This document shows, one piece after another, positions 37,823 to 46,553 of a stretch of DNA of 64,000 nucleotides (the first letter of the stretch is position 1; each line of letters opens with the position of its first letter). The notes under the pieces are model-generated. The model was given only the letters and a program-made list of their open reading frames with translations. It ran no database searches and was not told where the DNA came from. The DNA is from Flavobacterium sp. CS20. Its GTDB lineage: Bacteria; Bacteroidota; Bacteroidia; Flavobacteriales; Flavobacteriaceae. The stretch lies in the NCBI RefSeq assembly GCF_018080005.1, contig NZ_CP073015.1:1488001-1552000 (forward strand). The letters run 5' to 3'. The position numbers and the translations under genes are program-made.

Positions 37823-39299
37823 TTTCTATAAACCTCAGCGACAAAATTTTAGGGGAATTTTGGTCATTTTTTTAATGGATTTAGCCAAACGTATCAAAGA
37901 AAATATTTTTGCGTTTTTACCTTTATTGAGTAGCAACATCAGACAAAATTATTGGGAGTTTATTGTATTGGGTTTTACATTATTACTGGTTTTGCAGTTG
38001 TTATATTCTTATAAAAGTTATCTGAATTTTAAATTTCATATTCAAGACGGTCGATTTTTTCTAAGACACGGTGTGTTTAAGTTTACAGATGTAGATATTG
38101 CTTTTGACAGGATTCAAAACATCAATATCAATCAAAATTTAATACAGCAGATGCTCAATGTGGTTGGCTTTGAAATTGAAACCGCTGGTCAAGGTAAAGC
38201 TGAAATCAGCATCAAAGCTTTGAGCCGTGAAGATGCAGTTGAATTAAAACATATTTTACTTGAAAACAAAACAGAAAATATTAATGAAAATATAGAAACA
38301 CCAACTAAAACTGCCACAAAACCCGAAGTTCTTTTTCATTTGAACTTAAAACGCTTACTAAAAGTTGGTATTAGTTCAAATTATCTCAAAGGTTTAGGTT
38401 TGGTTTTTGCATTTATTGCTACTCTATTTCAGTATATCGAAGATATTTTTTCAAACCTATTTGGCGTTCATTTTGAGGAAACCTACCTTAATCAAATTCC
38501 TGAAACTCTTGGCTATATTGCTGGTTTTGTGATTTTTATCATAGCAGCTGCATTTATTGTCACCGTTGCAACTTCTGTGATTAAATATTTTGAATTAAAA
38601 ATCACAAAAGTTGATAACGAGTTTGAAGTGGATTATGGACTTTTTAAACGCGTGAACCAAGTTATCAAAAAGAGTAAAACACAAGTTTTTGAAGTAGAGC
38701 AAAACCCCATAAAAGACCTTTTTGGTATCAAAAATATTTTTATAAGTCAAGCCTCTTCTGAAGAGCTTAACAAGAAAAAGAAAATAGGCATTGTAGGCGT
38801 GAGCAATGATGAAATCAATATTATGTTTCAATCTTTGTTTGATTTGCCTTATGCTCAAGAATTCGTTGTACGTCAAAGCAGTATGCGATTGATAATCCAA
38901 TTGATGATACGGTATTTTATATTGAGTTTGGGTGTTGGAATTGGTCTGTATTTCTGGCAAAATTTTTATATCAGCTCAATTGTGTTTCTGATCTTAATGG
39001 TAATCTTTAGCATTATTTCATACAAAACTGTAAAGAAAAGCCATATCGGAGTCAATGAAAATTTAATAAAAATTCATTCTGGCTCAATTCACACCAATAT
39101 GAAATATATAGCCACGCATAAAATTCAATCGTTAGCTTTAAAACGCAATTGGTATCAACAACGCAACCAGCACGCTGACTTGTTGATTTATACGGCTTCT
39201 GGCGATGAGCAAATCAGTTATTTAAAACATAAAGAAGCCTTAGAAATCATCAATTTTCTGACTTATAAAGTCGAGTCAAGTCAACACAGTTGGATTTGA
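37812..39299 (+). CDS. multi-pass PH-domain membrane protein (YdbT-like)
   Basis: An ATG at 37812 gives 495 residues and is favoured over a TTG at 37800. The protein has several membrane segments and three bPH2-type modules (FTDVDIAFDRIQNININQN, VNQVIKKSKTQVFEVEQNPIKDLFGIKNI, SIHTNMKYIATHKIQSLAL). Its start overlaps the partner gene by 11 bp. The pair likely works together at the inner membrane. Function unknown. Confidence 0.87.
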   Translation: MKTDFYKPQRQNFRGILVIFLMDLAKRIKENIFAFLPLLSSNIRQNYWEFIVLGFTLLLVLQLLYSYKSYLNFKFHIQDGRFFLRHGVFKFTDVDIAFDRIQNININQNLIQQMLNVVGFEIETAGQGKAEISIKALSREDAVELKHILLENKTENINENIETPTKTATKPEVLFHLNLKRLLKVGISSNYLKGLGLVFAFIATLFQYIEDIFSNLFGVHFEETYLNQIPETLGYIAGFVIFIIAAAFIVTVATSVIKYFELKITKVDNEFEVDYGLFKRVNQVIKKSKTQVFEVEQNPIKDLFGIKNIFISQASSEELNKKKKIGIVGVSNDEINIMFQSLFDLPYAQEFVVRQSSMRLIIQLMIRYFILSLGVGIGLYFWQNFYISSIVFLILMVIFSIISYKTVKKSHIGVNENLIKIHSGSIHTNMKYIATHKIQSLALKRNWYQQRNQHADLLIYTASGDEQISYLKHKEALEIINFLTYKVESSQHSWI

Positions 39300-39369
39300 T
39301 ATTGTACAATCAAATTAATTTTTATCTAAATATTTAACATTATATTATCAAATTAGAATATATTAAAAT

Positions 39370-39395
39370 TATACATTTGTATATACAATTATTGT
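39370..39395 (+). promoter_or_regulatory. palindromic operator overlapping the MarR promoter
   Basis: TATACA-TT-TGTATA (39370-39383) overlaps a perfect -7 box TACATTTG (39372-39379), and a second palindrome ACAAT-T-ATTGT follows at 39385-39395, just before the MarR start. The arrangement fits autorepression by a dimeric MarR protein. Confidence 0.6.
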
Positions 39396-39401
39396 TTATA
39401 C

Positions 39402-39851
39402 ATGAATATTGAATCACATATCAAATCTTTTAAAATACCAGAACATAAAAAGGCTCTGATTAACATCATTTATTCAGCAAACTACATTGATGAAAAAATC
39501 AATAATGTGTTGAAACCATTTGATATCAGTATTCAACAGTTTAACGTTTTAAGAATTTTAAAAGGTCAAAAAGGCAAACCTGCAAATTTATCAACGATAC
39601 AAGAAAGAATGGTAACCAAAATGAGCAATACTACACGTTTAGTAGATAAGCTTATTGATAAAAAATTAGTCAATCGAAAAGTATGTCCTGAAAACCGTAG
39701 AAAAGTAGAAATATCCATTACCAAAAAAGGTGAAGATTTTTTAAACAAACTTAACGCTTCTGTTGAGTCTAAAGAGTTAGAAATGACTAATCATCTAAAA
39801 ACTAAAAACTTAGAACAAATAAATAAATTGTTAAATCAATTAAGACAATAA
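39402..39851 (+). CDS. MarR-family transcriptional regulator
   Basis: The 149-residue protein has the MarR winged helix (ISIQQFNVLRILKGQKGKPANLSTIQ then TRLVDKLIDKKLVNRK and RRKVEISITKKG) with dimerisation helices at both ends. It is the first gene of a run with a nitroreductase and YceI. Two palindromes overlap its promoter. It probably represses itself and the following genes until a ligand binds. Confidence 0.92.
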   Translation: MNIESHIKSFKIPEHKKALINIIYSANYIDEKINNVLKPFDISIQQFNVLRILKGQKGKPANLSTIQERMVTKMSNTTRLVDKLIDKKLVNRKVCPENRRKVEISITKKGEDFLNKLNASVESKELEMTNHLKTKNLEQINKLLNQLRQ

Positions 39852-39855
39852 ACTT

Positions 39856-40494
39856 ATGACAACACACGACTACATTCAAAAACTCAACTTTCGTTATGCG
39901 ACAAAGCTATTCAATCCAGAAAAAAAGTTAAACGATGAGCAAATTAATAATGTAAAAAAAGCAATACAGCTTTCTGCATCTTCTTACGGTCTTCAGCCTT
40001 ATGAAGTTTTGATTATAGAAGATATCGATTTGAGAAAAAAGCTCAAATCTGCATCTTGGAATCAGCCACAAATAACAGATGCCTCACATCTAATTGTCTT
40101 TTGTGCAAACACTAATGTTGACGACCAATATTTAGATCGATACATTAAAAACATTGCTCAAACCCGAAATATTGATGAAAGTGATTTAAGTGGAATGCGT
40201 GATATGTTAGCAAACACAGTTCTAAAACTAGATGATGAATCCAGAATAATCTGGGCACAAAAACAGGCATATATTGCTTTGGGCAATCTTCTATCTGCAG
40301 TAGCTCATTTTGGCTTTGATGCCTGCCCAATGGAAGGATTTGACAACGAAAAATACGACGATATTTTAGATTTAAAATCTAAAAATTTGCGTGCAACGGT
40401 TATAGCGACACTTGGTTACAGAAGTGAAGATGACCAACTACAACATGCTAAAAAAGTGAGAAAATCTCAAAATGAATTATTTACTGAATATTAA
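39856..40494 (+). CDS. NAD(P)H-dependent oxidoreductase of the nitroreductase family
   Basis: This 212-residue flavoprotein has the NfsB-like pattern: FRYATKLFNPEKKL with FMN-binding Arg, LSASSYGLQPYEVLII, SWNQPQITDASHLI, and HFGFDACPMEGFD. It reduces quinones or nitro compounds with NAD(P)H in the cytosol. It begins 4 bp after the MarR gene and is presumably under its control. Confidence 0.92.
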   Translation: MTTHDYIQKLNFRYATKLFNPEKKLNDEQINNVKKAIQLSASSYGLQPYEVLIIEDIDLRKKLKSASWNQPQITDASHLIVFCANTNVDDQYLDRYIKNIAQTRNIDESDLSGMRDMLANTVLKLDDESRIIWAQKQAYIALGNLLSAVAHFGFDACPMEGFDNEKYDDILDLKSKNLRATVIATLGYRSEDDQLQHAKKVRKSQNELFTEY

Positions 40495-40519
40495 TTTTAA
40501 CCTTTAAATACTAAAAACA

Positions 40520-41100
40520 ATGAAAACAAAATCAAATTTTACAAAATCAATTTTGGCAGTAATAATGGCTTTTACTTTAGTAGCCTTTACTACTGATGTA
40601 GAAAAGAAAAAAGTCAACATCAAAGATAGCAAAATCGTTTGGTCTGGCGAAACATTAGTGCTTACTAATACTGGTACAATTAATCTTAATGAAGGCTATT
40701 TTGAGTTTGAAAAAGGAAAAATTGTTGGCGGTGAATTTACAGTTGACATGACAAGCATTAATGTTACAAACCTTAAAGGTGAAGATAAAACAAAACTTGA
40801 AAATCATCTCAGCTCTGAAGACTTTTTTGCAGTCGATAAATACCCAACTGCAAAATTTGTTATCAACACAGCAGAGAAAAATCTAATGGTGTTTATGGAA
40901 TTTCTGGAGATATGACTATCAAAGGAAAAACTAATCCTATCGCTTTTGATTTAAAAGTAACTGATAATACTGCAACAACCAAATTAGTTATAGACCGAAC
41001 AAAATATGGCATCAAATACGGTTCAGGTTCATTTTTTGATAATTTAGGCGACAGAACCATTTATGATGAGTTTAAGCTTGATATTAAATTAAAATTCTAA
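40520..41100 (+). pseudogene. YceI-family lipid-binding protein, frameshifted
   Basis: The N-terminal part (signal peptide, then KIVWSGETLVLTNTGTINL, VDMTSINVTNLKGEDK) reads to the AEKNL region and ends 40915. The downstream frame carries SNGVYGISGDMTIKGKTNPI and continues to LDIKLKF at 41100. Joining them needs one extra A in the five-A run at about 40872-40878, so the gene is whole apart from a one-base deletion. The YceI fold binds polyprenyl lipids in the periplasm. A sequencing error cannot be excluded. It follows the nitroreductase gene, and a terminator ends the operon. Confidence 0.88.
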
Positions 41101-41124
41101 ATATTATCATTAAAGTTTATTAAT

Positions 41125-41153
41125 AAAAACGCTCTATATGAGCGTTTTTTTTT
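41125..41153 (+). terminator. intrinsic terminator after the MarR/nitroreductase/yceI run
   Basis: The hairpin ACGCTC-TATAT-GAGCGT is followed by nine T. It lies 25 bp past the yceI stop on the coding strand. Confidence 0.85.
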
Positions 41154-41216
41154 ATTTACCAAAATTGCGGCAGTGAATTTACATTGATACGTTTTAAATT
41201 TGGATAAAAATATTAA

Positions 41217-41789
41217 ATGGTTCACAAACACTATAAACTATACAAACCCTCTGGCTATCTGAGCCAGTTTATCAATAATCAATCTCGGCGTAAAAACAAA
41301 AAACTGCTTGGCGAACTATTTGATTTTCATCCTGATACGATGCCAATTGGTCGTTTAGATCAAAATTCAGAAGGTTTACTTTTACTCACAACTAACGGCA
41401 AGTTATCCTACAAAATTTTAAAAGGCAATACCGAAAAAGAATATTGGGTGCTAGTCAGTGGTAAAATCACTTTAGAAGCCATTGAATCCCTAAAAAATGG
41501 TATTAACATCAGCATCTATGGCAAAACATACAAAACCAAACCTTGCCAAGCTAATCAAATAGAAACCCCAAATTTACCTGAACCTCAACACGCAATAAAA
41601 CCACAAGGTGGAAATACAACTTCATGGCTATCCATAACTTTAACCGAAGGTAAATTTAGACAAGTACGAAAAATGACGGCAAAAGTAGGGTTCCCTACGC
41701 TTAGACTCGTCAGGGTTAGAATTGGACATGAAAAAATCGAGCATTTAAAACCCAAAGAAGTTTATGAAGTGAATGAATTTAATATTTAA
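41217..41789 (+). CDS. 23S rRNA pseudouridine synthase, RluE/RsuA family
   Basis: The 190-residue protein has the catalytic-Asp motif GRLDQNSEGLLLLTTNG and KFRQVRKMTAKVGFPTLRLVR characteristic of the RluE/RluF/RsuA group. An S4 domain is absent, as in RluE. It isomerises a uridine in 23S rRNA. It stands alone between repeats and non-coding DNA. The modified position is not assigned. Confidence 0.9.
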   Translation: MVHKHYKLYKPSGYLSQFINNQSRRKNKKLLGELFDFHPDTMPIGRLDQNSEGLLLLTTNGKLSYKILKGNTEKEYWVLVSGKITLEAIESLKNGINISIYGKTYKTKPCQANQIETPNLPEPQHAIKPQGGNTTSWLSITLTEGKFRQVRKMTAKVGFPTLRLVRVRIGHEKIEHLKPKEVYEVNEFNI

Positions 41790-42195
41790 AACTCAAAAAA
41801 ATATAGATATTTATGTTACTAATACCGAATATGGAAGTGTGATCTAAAGCCTCAAAAATATTAACAGAAAAACATAAGTAAATCTCTATCCTTTTTAATT
41901 TTGAATGTTAATTTAACATGAGTTCTATTTATTGAAAGCTGTAAATCAGATGATTACATCTTTTTGTTGGCAAATTTTGTCATTGATAACGAAGAATGAG
42001 GAGAAATCTCATCCTACTGAGATATCTCGTCGCTCATGCTTCGCTCTGTTGACATGACAAATGATTAAATATCTGAATTTTATATGAATATATTTTATTG
42101 GAATTTATATCGAACTTACGTTAATTTACGGAAGTCAGAAAGCATTAGACGTCTTAAACATCAATCTAAAAACAAAAATGATTAAAAAATATTTA

Positions 42196-42218
42196 GGATA
42201 ATTTGTATCCTGTTTTTT
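42196..42218 (+). terminator. intrinsic terminator (first of two)
   Basis: Hairpin GGATA-ATTTG-TATCC followed by TGTTTTTT. No gene precedes it within 400 bp apart from the pseudouridine synthase ending at 41789. Confidence 0.6.
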
Positions 42219-42230
42219 AATTTGTAAACC

Positions 42231-42258
42231 GTTGAAATTTGTTTCAACAGTTTTTTTT
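42231..42258 (+). terminator. intrinsic terminator (second of two)
   Basis: Perfect 7-bp hairpin GTTGAAA-TTTG-TTTCAAC followed by a T tract. It lies 40 bp before the next gene. Confidence 0.75.
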
Positions 42259-42298
42259 GTTTAATTTGATGAGTTAACTTCGTTTCAAAATTCATTTT

Positions 42299-43042
42299 AT
42301 GGATGACAAACAATTTATTCCTGGCATTTATAACTACTGCGACCGCTGGTGCGAACGTTGTGATTTTACGCAAAAGTGTCGGGTGTTTCACGACACACAT
42401 AAAGAGATGAACCAAGCTGAAGACAAAGAAGATTTTGCAAAAATCATTTCGAAAAATCTCAATAAAGCTATGGAAATGCTCATCAACTTTGCTGAAGAAA
42501 AAGGAATTGACCTAGATGATATTCAAAACGATGATCAAAGTTATAAAGAAGAAAAACAAAAATTTGAAGATGCTAAAAAACATCCATTAGCAGATAAATC
42601 AATGCAATATGTTAATGCAGTTGATGATTGGCTCAAAGAAAACAATAGTTTAGATAAAAAACAAAAAACCTTATTAGAAAACATAGATTTAGGCATTCAT
42701 CTCGACGACACTGATAAAGCACTTCGTGAGATTGAAGAAGCTTTGAATATTATCAATTGGTATCAATTTCAAATTCACGTCAAATTAGTATCAGCGGTAA
42801 ATTCTTATCCACATGATCCAGAATTTGAAGATACGATTCAAAATAGACATCATTCTTCTGCTAAAATTGCTTTGATAGGAATTGAAAATTCTATGAAAGC
42901 TTGGCAGAGTTTATTGGAACTCCTTAAAGATGACGAAGATTTTATATTAGGACGATTAATGGATTTACAACAGCTCAAAACTATGGTTTATAAAAACTTT
43001 CCACAAGTTGATAAATTTAAACGTCCTTATTTTGATGATTAA
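42299..43042 (+). CDS. conserved Cys-rich protein of unknown function
   Basis: I do not recognise a named family. The 247-residue soluble protein opens with a compact cysteine motif within residues 14-27 (CDRWCERC then KCRVFH: four Cys) that could bind zinc or an iron-sulfur cluster. The rest is mostly helical (KNLNKAMEMLINFAEEKG, LREIEEALNIINWYQF, ENSMKAWQSLLELLKD). No signal peptide or membrane segment is present. It is flanked by non-coding DNA on both sides. Confidence 0.75.
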   Translation: MDDKQFIPGIYNYCDRWCERCDFTQKCRVFHDTHKEMNQAEDKEDFAKIISKNLNKAMEMLINFAEEKGIDLDDIQNDDQSYKEEKQKFEDAKKHPLADKSMQYVNAVDDWLKENNSLDKKQKTLLENIDLGIHLDDTDKALREIEEALNIINWYQFQIHVKLVSAVNSYPHDPEFEDTIQNRHHSSAKIALIGIENSMKAWQSLLELLKDDEDFILGRLMDLQQLKTMVYKNFPQVDKFKRPYFDD

Positions 43043-43442
43043 GTTTTAAACCTAAAACTTTGTCATCACGAAAAATAGGACAAAGCGATTTCTAAACTCG
43101 TAGTGAGGAAATATAACCTCATCATTCCGAGGAGTAAAATACAGCGACAAAAAAATCTCACGTGTTTTAGCCGTATTAATTTTTACCATTTAAAAACCAA
43201 ATTAAACAGACTCCCTCTGCAGAGTTATTCGACATCGCAATGACATAGCTCAGAAACATTGATGAAAACCCAGATGGCAGAAAACTCTTTATCATAATAA
43301 TCTCGATTTTATTATGAATAAAATTTCAGAAACAGTGCTTATGCTCAAATGAATTGGCTTTATAAACAAAGCCCATTTAAGCTATCTGATCTTTTGGGTG
43401 TTTGATGAGATATTCAAACTAAACAGAAAATGACTTTATTTA

Positions 43443-43640
43443 AGCCACTAATGCAATAATTTTTTAGCCACTAATACATTTTTTAAGCCACTAATACACT
43501 AATTTTTTAGCCACTAATGCAATAATTTTTTAGCCACTAATGCAATAATTTTTTAGCCACTAATACATTTTTTAAGCCACTAATACACTAATTTTTTAGC
43601 CACTAATGCAATAATTTTTAGCTACTAATACATTTTTTGT
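43443..43640. repeat. nine-unit AGCCACTAAT tandem array
   Basis: Nine units of 20-23 bp each begin AGC(C/T)ACTAAT and end in a T-run. They fall into three types: A (GCAATAAT), B (ACATTTTT) and C (ACACTAAT). Order is A B C A, A B C A, then B, so a four-unit block of about 88 bp is duplicated. A related single copy (AAGCCACGAATGCACGAAT) lies at 11430. Confidence 0.88.
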
Positions 43641-43695
43641 ATCCTCACGAACAACTACATGTTCTTTATGATTTTAAATTCAATAATTAGAAAGC

Positions 43696-43723
43696 AAAAA
43701 AATCCGCTGAAAACTCAGCGGAT
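43696..43723 (-). terminator. intrinsic terminator of dnaK
   Basis: On the minus strand the hairpin ATCCGCTGA / TCAGCGGAT with a 4-nt loop is followed by a T tract, 27 bp beyond the dnaK stop. The hairpin also has T after it on the plus strand, so it may act in both directions. Confidence 0.88.
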
Positions 43724-43749
43724 TTTTAAATACAATTATAGAATTCAGA

Positions 43750-45672
43750 TCACTTGACTTCTTCAAAGTCCACGTCTTCAACATCATCTTTTGAATCTGA
43801 ATCTTTAGAGTTTTTAGCATCTTGTTGAGCTCCAGCATCAGTTGCATCACCTTGTGCTTGTTGTGCTTCGGCTTGAGCTTTATACATTTCTTCAGATACT
43901 TTTTTCCACTCTTCGTTCAGTTTATCAAGTGCTGGTGTGATTTTTTCAACATCACCTGTTTTGTGTGCTTCTTTCAATTCGCCAAGAGCATCTTCAATTG
44001 GCTTTTTCTTATCTTCTGGAAGTTTATCGCCAAATTCTTTCATCTGACTTTCTGTTTGAAAAATCATAGCATCGGCTTCGTTGAGTTTATCAACTCTTTC
44101 TTTAGCTTTTTTATCAGCTTCAGCATTAGCTTCAGCTTCTTTTTTCATTTTTTCTATTTCTTCTTCAGTCAATCCAGAAGACGCTTCAATTCTGATGTCT
44201 TGTTTCTTACCAGTGGCTTTATCTTCAGCACTTACATTGATAATTCCATTTGCATCAATATCAAAAGTCACTTCAATTTGTGGCGTACCGCGTTTTGCTG
44301 GTGGAATACCATCTAAGTGAAAACGACCAATTGTTTTGTTGTCTTTCGCCATCGGACGCTCACCTTGTAAAACGTGAATTTCTACACTTGGCTGATTGTC
44401 TTGTGCCGTAGAGAAAATCTGTGATTTCTTAGTCGGTATAGTTGTGTTGGCTTCAATCAATTTTGTATTTACGCCACCCATAGTTTCTATACCAAGAGAC
44501 AATGGTGTAACATCAAGAAGCAATACATCCTTAACATCTCCAGTCAAAACACCACCTTGAATAGCAGCACCAATAGCAACAACTTCATCAGGATTTACGC
44601 CTTTGCTTGGTTTTTTACCAAAGAATTTTTCAACCGCTTCTTGCACTGCAGGAATACGAGTTGAACCACCAACAAGAATAATCTCGTTGATATCATTTTT
44701 ACTCAATCCAGCAGATTTTAAAGCTTTTTCACATGGTGCAATGGTTTTTTTAACCAAATCGCTGATCAATTGTTCAAACTTAGAGCGTGATAAAGTTCTT
44801 ACCAAGTGTTTTGGACCACTTTGTGTTGCTGTTACATAAGGCAAGTTGATTTCAGTTGATGTAGAAGAAGACAACTCTATTTTAGCTTTTTCAGCCGCTT
44901 CTTTCAAGCGTTGAAGTGCCATTGCATCATCTCTTAAATCAATACCCTCATCTTTTTTAAACTCTTCAGCTAACCAGTCAATGATAGTTTCATCAACATC
45001 ATCACCACCAAGGTGAGTGTCGCCATCGGTAGCTAACACTTCAAAAACGCCATCGCCTAACTCAAGGATAGACACATCGTGTGTACCACCACCAAAGTCA
45101 AAGACAACAATTTTTTGATCCGTGCTTTTTTTATCAAGCCCATAAGCCAATGAAGCCGCCGTAGGTTCGTTAATAATTCGTCTTACTTTAAGCCCAGCAA
45201 TTTCACCTGCTTCTTTTGTCGCTTGACGTTGAGAGTCATTAAAGTAAGCAGGAACGGTAATTACCGCTTCTGTTACATCTTGCCCAAGATATTCTTCAGC
45301 TGTTTTCTTCATTTTTTGAAGAATCATAGCTGACAATTCTTGAGGCGAATACAATCTCCCGTCAATATCAACACGAGCGGTATCGTTTTCACCTTTTGTT
45401 ACTTTATAAGCCACACGCTTGATTTCTTTAGCAGATTCAGAGAACTTATTTCCCATAAACCTTTTAATCGAAGCAATCGTTTTTTCTGGGTTAGTTACAG
45501 CCTGACGTTTCGCTGGGTCACCAACCTTAATTTCGCCACCTTCTACAAATGCAATTACAGATGGTGTTGTGCGTTTTCCTTCAGAATTTGGTATTACCGT
45601 TGGCTCGTTACCTTCCATTACAGACACGCAAGAGTTGGTTGTTCCCAAATCAATTCCAATTATTTTACTCAT
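43750..45672 (-). CDS. dnaK: molecular chaperone DnaK (Hsp70)
   Basis: This 640-residue chaperone has the ATPase start [18 protein letters not shown], the [14 protein letters not shown] phosphate loop, linker [20 protein letters not shown] and a substrate-binding domain ending in an acidic Gln/Asp-rich tail (EDVDFEEVK). Length and motifs are normal. Note THDVSIL where GTFDVSIL is usual: His replaces Phe. It binds unfolded polypeptides with DnaJ and GrpE, which are not adjacent. A TGACA-GGT-TGTCA palindrome lies about 70 bp upstream of the start. Confidence 0.98.
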   Translation of the reverse strand: MSKIIGIDLGTTNSCVSVMEGNEPTVIPNSEGKRTTPSVIAFVEGGEIKVGDPAKRQAVTNPEKTIASIKRFMGNKFSESAKEIKRVAYKVTKGENDTARVDIDGRLYSPQELSAMILQKMKKTAEEYLGQDVTEAVITVPAYFNDSQRQATKEAGEIAGLKVRRIINEPTAASLAYGLDKKSTDQKIVVFDFGGGTHDVSILELGDGVFEVLATDGDTHLGGDDVDETIIDWLAEEFKKDEGIDLRDDAMALQRLKEAAEKAKIELSSSTSTEINLPYVTATQSGPKHLVRTLSRSKFEQLISDLVKKTIAPCEKALKSAGLSKNDINEIILVGGSTRIPAVQEAVEKFFGKKPSKGVNPDEVVAIGAAIQGGVLTGDVKDVLLLDVTPLSLGIETMGGVNTKLIEANTTIPTKKSQIFSTAQDNQPSVEIHVLQGERPMAKDNKTIGRFHLDGIPPAKRGTPQIEVTFDIDANGIINVSAEDKATGKKQDIRIEASSGLTEEEIEKMKKEAEANAEADKKAKERVDKLNEADAMIFQTESQMKEFGDKLPEDKKKPIEDALGELKEAHKTGDVEKITPALDKLNEEWKKVSEEMYKAQAEAQQAQGDATDAGAQQDAKNSKDSDSKDDVEDVDFEEVK

Positions 45673-45741
45673 AATATTTGTTTTAAATTCTACTTTTAAT
45701 TCACTATTTAGTTTTCAATCATTATGCCATCACAAAACTTA

Positions 45742-45754
45742 TGACAGGTTGTCA
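45742..45754. promoter_or_regulatory. palindrome upstream of dnaK, possible operator
   Basis: A perfect 5-3-5 inverted repeat, TGACA-GGT-TGTCA, 70 bp upstream of the dnaK start. It might be a heat-shock or other regulatory site; no family assignment is made. Confidence 0.35.
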
Positions 45755-45756
45755 GA

Positions 45757-45920
45757 CTAATAGTGATTATGGCGACAAACGTGCTATCCACTACAAGTGC
45801 CAATAGGTGGCAAAAACAAAACTAAGAGCTGGCAGGAGCTTCCGGTGGTCGCTCAGCCAGCTTAAGTTTTGTAAATTTTGCTACCTATCGTCAGCTTTTC
45901 GTTACTATCACTGACGCTTT
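45757..45920. repeat. structured palindromic element upstream of dnaK
   Basis: The core is an imperfect 31-33-bp inverted repeat: ATAGGTGGCAAAA...AAGAGCTGGC (45803-45833) pairs with GCCAGCTTAAG...GCTACCTAT (45856-45888). The 22-nt loop itself holds GAGC/GCTC. It is flanked by smaller stems, including CGTCAG/CTGACG and CACT/AGTG, and an outer pairing of AGTGAT with ATCACT. It is much richer in G and C than its surroundings. It could be a dispersed repeat (REP-like or mobile) or a structured RNA. Confidence 0.75.
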
Positions 45921-46521
45921 TCAACTCTTTTTATAGTTTAACTGTATTTATAGTTTAACTATTTGTTTGAATGAATTGTGTTTCAATTGTAACTGCTCTT
46001 ATTTTGAAGGGTAAATACGACGGTTTATTGTTTTTTTTACATCAAAGAGTGTTCTTATATATCAGTTAAGGATATGAAACAAGAAAACAAATGAAATAGA
46101 CACTTTTGTTTTAAAAAATATATTGTTTAATAACTTATGTTTGAAGTAAAAAATAACTCAGTCTCGTAATGATTTTTAGCTGTAATCTAATGAGAAACAG
46201 TTGTGTTTTTATTATAAAGTCTAATTTCGATATCGTTTTACTTTTAAAAATTAATACCTCAGAAGTATTTATTTAATGAATTGTTAATCATACATCTACA
46301 ATTAGCATTTCGACTTCGCTCAATGCTCAAACATCTAAAGCATCACTTTGTATTAAATAAAATTCTAAAATTTCCAAAAGCTCAATCTAAAGGCTTTTTA
46401 AAGTTGAGCTATTTAATTCGAACTCACGCCGAATTAGTGAAATTCCCAAAAACTTTGTTTAAACTCAGATTAAATTAGACATATAAACTTAATGGGATCC
46501 GTAAAGAATAAGATATATTGA

Positions 46522-46529
46522 TATTTTTG
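46522..46529 (+). promoter_or_regulatory. putative -7 box (TATTTTTG) for ornithine aminotransferase
   Basis: Perfect TAnnTTTG match 25 bp before the start at 46554. No clear -33 TTG was seen. Confidence 0.4.
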
Positions 46530-46553
46530 TAAAAAACTTAAAAATATAACTTT

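Larger units (their letters stand above)
41790..42298. other. non-coding interval with repeat remnant and tandem terminators
   Basis: No convincing gene. At 41990-42062 is a remnant related to the GTCATTCTGAACG-type repeat family (reading on the minus strand as a TTTGTCATGTCAACAGAGCG variant). A short TCGAACTTACGTTAATTTA motif near 42113 resembles those at about 46418 and 49137. Two tandem terminators close the interval. Confidence 0.6.
43043..43749. other. non-coding interval: degenerate repeats and a tandem array
   Basis: No gene. From about 43060 to 43270 are degenerate pieces resembling the CATTCCGAG/GACATCGCAATGACA dispersed repeats of Bacteroidota. At 43443-43640 is a nine-unit tandem array, described separately. 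The dnaK terminator closes the interval. Confidence 0.65.
45673..46553. other. long non-coding interval upstream of dnaK and rocD
   Basis: Between divergent genes lie a palindrome TGACAGGTTGTCA (45742-45754), a structured element at 45757-45920 (listed separately), two copies of TATAGTTTAACTGT/ATT near 45931-45962, and an AT-rich stretch to 46500 with a TCGAACTCACG motif. A 65-codon frame at 46281-46478 has no support as a gene. Confidence 0.6.

Noticed and set aside
40860-40920. Programmed frameshift in yceI
   Set aside because: No convincing slippery heptamer or downstream structure; a one-base loss in an A-run is simpler.
43443-43640. CRISPR array
   Set aside because: Units of 20-23 bp are contiguous with no spacers.
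43822-44316. 164-codon plus-strand frame antisense to dnaK
   Set aside because: Composition is that of the dnaK complement (Phe/Ser-rich) and it overlaps a certain gene.
45803-45888. SRP RNA or integron attC site
   Set aside because: No GGAAG-type SRP tetraloop context and no attC core sites (GTTRRRY/RYYYAAC) at the ends.
46281-46478. 65-codon plus-strand frame
   Set aside because: It lies in repeat-rich non-coding DNA with no start context or family resemblance.
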